Source: Micromonospora sp. Llam0
GTDB lineage: Bacteria; Actinomycetota; Actinomycetes; Mycobacteriales; Micromonosporaceae
Direction: 5' to 3'
Length of the DNA stretch: 64,000 nt
Assembly (NCBI RefSeq): GCF_003751085.1
Contig: NZ_RJJY01000001.1
Location: 3,906,001-3,970,000 of the forward strand
Made by a program: the position numbers and the translations under genes. Below the pieces are notes generated by a model. That model worked only from the letters and a program-made list of their open reading frames with translations, was not told where the DNA came from and did no database searches. Positions within the stretch are counted from its first letter, which is position 1. Every line of letters starts with the position of its first letter. Shown piece after piece: positions 60,478 through 64,000 of this stretch.

Positions 60478-60882
60478 ATGGACTCCGACGTGATCTCCAT
60501 CCGGACCGGCTCCCGACCCGTGGTGCGTGACATCACCGCCGAGGCGGGACGGTTCGTCGCCGGACGTGGCGACGGGCTGCTGCACGTGTTCGTACCGCAC
60601 GCCACCGCCGGTATCGCGATCATCGAGACCGGTGCCGGCTCCGACGACGATCTGCTCACCGCCCTGGACCAACTGCTGCCCACCGACGACCGCTGGCAGC
60701 ACCGGCACGGCTCCCCCGGGCACGGCCGGGACCATGTGCTGCCGGCGTTCGTCGCCCCGTACGCCACCCTGCCCGTGCTCGACGGCCGGCTCGCTCTCGG
60801 CACCTGGCAGTCGGTCTGCCTGGTCGACCCGAACGGGGACAACGCCGACCGCAAGGTCCGGTTCTCCTTCCTCGCCGGTTGA
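60478..60882 (+). CDS. YjbQ-family protein (secondary thiamine-phosphate synthase-like)
   Basis: 134 residues from ATG 60478. The conserved YjbQ pattern is present: GLLHVFVPHATAGIAIIETGAG, then WQHRHGSPGHGRDHVLPAFV and LGTWQSVCLVDPNGDN. Family members bind metal through the His residues; a secondary thiamine-phosphate synthase activity is reported for some. Confidence 0.88.
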   Translation: MDSDVISIRTGSRPVVRDITAEAGRFVAGRGDGLLHVFVPHATAGIAIIETGAGSDDDLLTALDQLLPTDDRWQHRHGSPGHGRDHVLPAFVAPYATLPVLDGRLALGTWQSVCLVDPNGDNADRKVRFSFLAG

Positions 60883-61069
60883 CGGCGGCCGACTCGCTGG
60901 TCGAGACGGCCGGCCGGGCGGTCGGAGCCGGGGCCGGAGCCGGCCGGAAGTTACCGTCTGGTACCTGTGTCCCAGATCGCCTCTATGGCGACCGCGCGTG
61001 ACGCAACCGGCCTCCAGGGGGCAGGATGGTCAGTAGAGACCTATCCCACACACAACTGAGGGAACGCCT

Positions 61070-63832
61070 GTGGCCACGGAACGCAAGCGCCCGGTGATCA
61101 GCGACGGCCTGCCGAGCCAGCTTCCGGACATCGACCCTGAAGAAACCAGCGAATGGGTCGAGTCACTCGACGGAGTGATCGACGAACGCGGCGCCAAACG
61201 CGCCCGCTACGTCATGCTGCGCCTGCTCGAACGGGCTCGGGAGCGCCAGGTCGGGGTGCCGCCACTGACCACCACCGACTACATCAACACGATTCCGCCG
61301 GAACGCGAACCCTGGTTCCCGGGCGACGAGATGATCGAGCGGCGGATCCGCGCGTACATCCGGTGGAACGCCGCGGTGCTGGTGCACCGCGCGCAGCGGC
61401 CGGAGATCGGCGTCGGTGGCCACATCTCCACCTACGCCAGCGCGGCATCCCTCTACGAAGTGGGGATGAACCACTTTTTCCGTGGCAAGCAGCACCCCGG
61501 CGGCGGTGACCACATCTTCTTCCAGGGGCACGCCTCCCCCGGCATGTACGCCCGCGCCTTCGTCGAGGGCCGGCTGTCGGAGCAGCGCCTCGACGGCTTC
61601 CGGCAGGAGTTGTCGCACGCCGGGCTCGGCGGCGGGCTGCCGTCGTACCCGCACCCGCGGCTGATGCCGGACTTCTGGGAGTTCCCCACCGTCTCGATGG
61701 GCCTCGGCGCGATCAACGCGATCTACCAGGCCCGGTTCAACCGGTACCTGCAGCACCGGGGTATCAAGGACACCTCCGACCAGCATGTGTGGGCGTTCCT
61801 CGGCGACGGTGAGATGGACGAGCCGGAGTCGCTCGGCGCGATCGGGGTGGCCGCCCGCGAGGAGCTGGACAACCTCACCTTCGTGATCAACTGCAACCTG
61901 CAGCGGCTGGACGGCCCGGTGCGCGGCAACGGCAAGGTCATGCAGGAGCTGGAGGCGTTCTTCCGGGGTGCCGGCTGGAACGTGATCAAGGTCGTCTGGG
62001 GTCGGGAGTGGGATCCGCTGCTCGCCGCGGACACCGACGGCGCGCTGGTCAACCTGATGAACACCACGCCGGACGGCGACTACCAGACCTACAAGGCCGA
62101 GTCCGGCGCGTACGTGCGGGAGCACTTCTTCGGCCGCGACCCGCGTACCCGCAAGATGGTCGAGAGTCTGTCCGACGACGAGATCTGGAACCTCAAGCGC
62201 GGCGGTCACGACTACCGCAAGCTGTACGCGGCGTACAAGGCGGCCACCGAGCACACCGGCCAGCCGACGGTGATCCTGGCCAAGACGATCAAGGGCTGGA
62301 CGCTCGGCGAGCACTTCGAGGGCCGCAACGCCACCCACCAGATGAAGAAGCTGACCCTGGACGACCTGAAGACCTTCCGGGACCGGCTCTACCTGGACGT
62401 GCCGGACGAGCAGTTGGAGGCCAACCCGTACCTCCCGCCGTACCTGCGCCCGGCCGACGACTCCCCGGAGATGACCTACCTGCAGGAGCGCCGCAAGGCC
62501 CTCGGCGGGTACGTGCCGACCCGGCGGACCGCCGCCCGCCCGCTGGCGGTGCCGGGCAGTGAGCGGTTCGGTGACGTCAAACGCGGCTCCGGCAAGCAGA
62601 AGGTCGCCACCACGATGGCCTTCGTCCGGCTGCTCAAGGACATCATGAAGGACCGCGAGTTCGGCAAGCGGTGGGTGCCGATCATCCCGGACGAGGCGCG
62701 GACCTTCGGCATGGACTCGCTGTTCCCGACGCAGAAGATCTACTCACCGCACGGGCAGAAGTACACCGCGGTGGACCGGGAGCTGTTCCTGTCGTACAAG
62801 GAGTCGACCGCCGGGCAGATCCTGCACGAGGGGATCAACGAGGCCGGCTCGGTGGCGTCGTTCACGGCCGCCGGCACGTCGTACGCCACCCACGACGAGC
62901 CGATGATCCCGCTGTACATCTTCTACTCGATGTTCGGGTTCCAGCGCACCGGCGACGCGTTCTGGGCGGCGGCCGACCAGATGGCCCGCGGCTTCGTCCT
63001 CGGGGCCACCGCCGGGCGGACCACGCTCAACGGCGAGGGCCTGCAGCACGAGGATGGCCATTCGCAGCTGCTCGCCGCGAGCAACCCGGCGGTGGTCGCC
63101 TACGACCCGGCGTTCGCGTTCGAGATCGCGCACATCGTGGAGAACGGCCTGCACCGGATGTACGGCGAGTCACCGGAGAACGTCTTCTACTACCTGACGG
63201 TGTACAACGAACCGATCGTGCAGCCGGCTCAGCCGGACGGGCTCGACGTGGAGGGCCTGCTCAAGGGGCTCTACCGGTACGCGGCGGCACCGCAGGTGAG
63301 TCGGGCCGACGGCGGCGAAGCGCCCCGGGCCACGATCCTCGCCTCCGGCACCGGTATGCAGTGGGCGCTCAAGGCGCAGCAGCTGCTCGCCGAGGACTGG
63401 GGGGTGGCCGCCGACGTGTGGTCGGTGACCTCCTGGACCGAGCTGCGTCGGGACGCGGTGGCCTGCGAGGAGCACAACCTGCTCAACCTGGGCGGTGAGG
63501 CGCGGGTGCCGTACGTGCGCACGGCGCTGGCCGACGCGCCGCAGTCGGTGGTCGCGGTCAGCGACTGGATGCGGGCGGTGCCGGACCTGATCGCCCGGTG
63601 GGTTCCGGGCGACTACACCTCGCTGGGCACCGACGGGTTCGGGCTGTCGGACACCCGGCACGCGTTGCGGCGGCACTTCCACGTCGACGCCGAGTCGGTG
63701 GCCGTGGCGACGCTGCGGCAGTTGGCGTTGCGCGGTGAGGTGCCGGCCGAGGTGCCGGCGGGGGCCGCCAAGAAGTACGCGATCGACGACGTCAACGCCG
63801 CTCCGGTCGGGGAGACCGGCGGCGACTCCTGA
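61070..63832 (+). CDS. aceE: pyruvate dehydrogenase E1 component, homodimeric type
   Basis: 920 residues from GTG 61070, preceded by GAGGGAACGCC. Characteristic of Ace[44 protein letters not shown] site [16 protein letters not shown] followed by [16 protein letters not shown], and [11 protein letters not shown] near the end. It decarboxylates pyruvate and passes acetyl groups to the E2 subunit (not in this window). Complete. Confidence 0.95.
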   Translation: MATERKRPVISDGLPSQLPDIDPEETSEWVESLDGVIDERGAKRARYVMLRLLERARERQVGVPPLTTTDYINTIPPEREPWFPGDEMIERRIRAYIRWNAAVLVHRAQRPEIGVGGHISTYASAASLYEVGMNHFFRGKQHPGGGDHIFFQGHASPGMYARAFVEGRLSEQRLDGFRQELSHAGLGGGLPSYPHPRLMPDFWEFPTVSMGLGAINAIYQARFNRYLQHRGIKDTSDQHVWAFLGDGEMDEPESLGAIGVAAREELDNLTFVINCNLQRLDGPVRGNGKVMQELEAFFRGAGWNVIKVVWGREWDPLLAADTDGALVNLMNTTPDGDYQTYKAESGAYVREHFFGRDPRTRKMVESLSDDEIWNLKRGGHDYRKLYAAYKAATEHTGQPTVILAKTIKGWTLGEHFEGRNATHQMKKLTLDDLKTFRDRLYLDVPDEQLEANPYLPPYLRPADDSPEMTYLQERRKALGGYVPTRRTAARPLAVPGSERFGDVKRGSGKQKVATTMAFVRLLKDIMKDREFGKRWVPIIPDEARTFGMDSLFPTQKIYSPHGQKYTAVDRELFLSYKESTAGQILHEGINEAGSVASFTAAGTSYATHDEPMIPLYIFYSMFGFQRTGDAFWAAADQMARGFVLGATAGRTTLNGEGLQHEDGHSQLLAASNPAVVAYDPAFAFEIAHIVENGLHRMYGESPENVFYYLTVYNEPIVQPAQPDGLDVEGLLKGLYRYAAAPQVSRADGGEAPRATILASGTGMQWALKAQQLLAEDWGVAADVWSVTSWTELRRDAVACEEHNLLNLGGEARVPYVRTALADAPQSVVAVSDWMRAVPDLIARWVPGDYTSLGTDGFGLSDTRHALRRHFHVDAESVAVATLRQLALRGEVPAEVPAGAAKKYAIDDVNAAPVGETGGDS

Positions 63833-63933
63833 TCCGCAGCGACCGCGGTCGACGGGCTCCGGCGGGTGACCGCCGGGGCCCGTCGCGTCCGGGGCCGCAC
63901 CATCTGCGGACCCCGCCGTAGCTGCGGTCGTCG

Positions 63934-63988
63934 GCGGTCAGCAGACGTTGGTCCGGTCGGCTGCGGTCAGCAGACGTTGGTCCGGTCG
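63934..63988. repeat. two copies of a 26-base direct repeat at the right edge
   Basis: GCGGTCAGCAGACGTTGGTC plus CGGTCG occurs at 63934-63959 and 63963-63988. On the minus strand the second copy reads as a short coding end (NADDRTNVC, stop), so it may be the duplicated 3' end of a gene entering from the right. No gene can be confirmed. Confidence 0.5.
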
Positions 63989-64000
63989 TCGGCGTTGGCG

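Noticed and set aside
63934..63988. A complete gene at the right edge
   Set aside because: Only a possible short coding end is visible on the minus strand; the sequence stops at 64000, so nothing can be supported beyond a repeat.

Overview
The window is a piece of a very GC-rich actinobacterial chromosome. Gene content and order point to the Micromonosporaceae or close relatives: ahpE, a DUF3052 gene and aceE lie near each other as in mycobacteria and other actinomycetes, there is an actinobacterial Vms1-like release factor, and CHAT/TPR proteins are present. Most genes overlap by 4 bases (ATGA or GTGA) within operons. Names rest on recognised motifs and family resemblance read by eye; no database search was run.

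Layout. (1) 1-13.1 kb, chromosome-like: a SWIM zinc-finger protein and SNF2 helicase pair, a heterodimeric ABC exporter with one dead ATP site, a TPR-like protein, a three-gene membrane operon of unknown role, and a peptidyl-tRNA hydrolase (acVLRF1). (2) 13.2-19.7 kb: a small membrane-protein gene split by two nested insertion sequences, an unknown gene, and a divergent zinc-ribbon/CHAT protease. (3) 19.8-20.9 kb: a UbiA-family prenyltransferase. (4) 41.3 to 20.9 kb, minus strand: a contractile injection system (CIS, phage-tail-like) operon. It encodes a DUF4255 protein, two sheaths, two tube proteins, assembly proteins, a LysM tube/baseplate protein, spike parts (gpD, gpV, PAAR), gp25, two J-like wedge proteins, a gpI-like protein, a fibre-like protein and a coiled-coil protein. 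No head, terminase or lysis genes are visible, so it is not a complete prophage. No AAA+ ATPase or obvious tape measure is seen.

(5) The CIS is damaged by mobile DNA. The first sheath gene is cut after codon 5 by an IS630-family element, whose own transposase gene is cut by a group II intron. The promoter-proximal end of the operon abuts a second group II intron, then an IS4-type element, whose right end holds an IS701-type element. (6) 46.4-48.9 kb: an XRE-UTRA regulator truncated by the IS4-type element, an EamA transporter and a GntR/UTRA regulator with palindromic operator candidates. (7) 49.1-54.8 kb: a decayed integrated element in tRNA-Val(UAC), bounded by a 98-base direct repeat. It contains a Cys-rich tyrosine integrase broken by an IS66-type element, and a 1.4-kb unit with no transposase between perfect 28-base inverted repeats that carries a secreted-protein gene. 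(8) 54.8-63.9 kb, core: tRNA-Val, AhpE, DUF3052, a fused two-domain E1 dehydrogenase, an ABC-2 transporter, a YjbQ-family protein and AceE.

The most unusual feature is the layered insertion history, which can be read base by base from target-site duplications and reading-frame reconstructions. It shows a CIS locus being inactivated.
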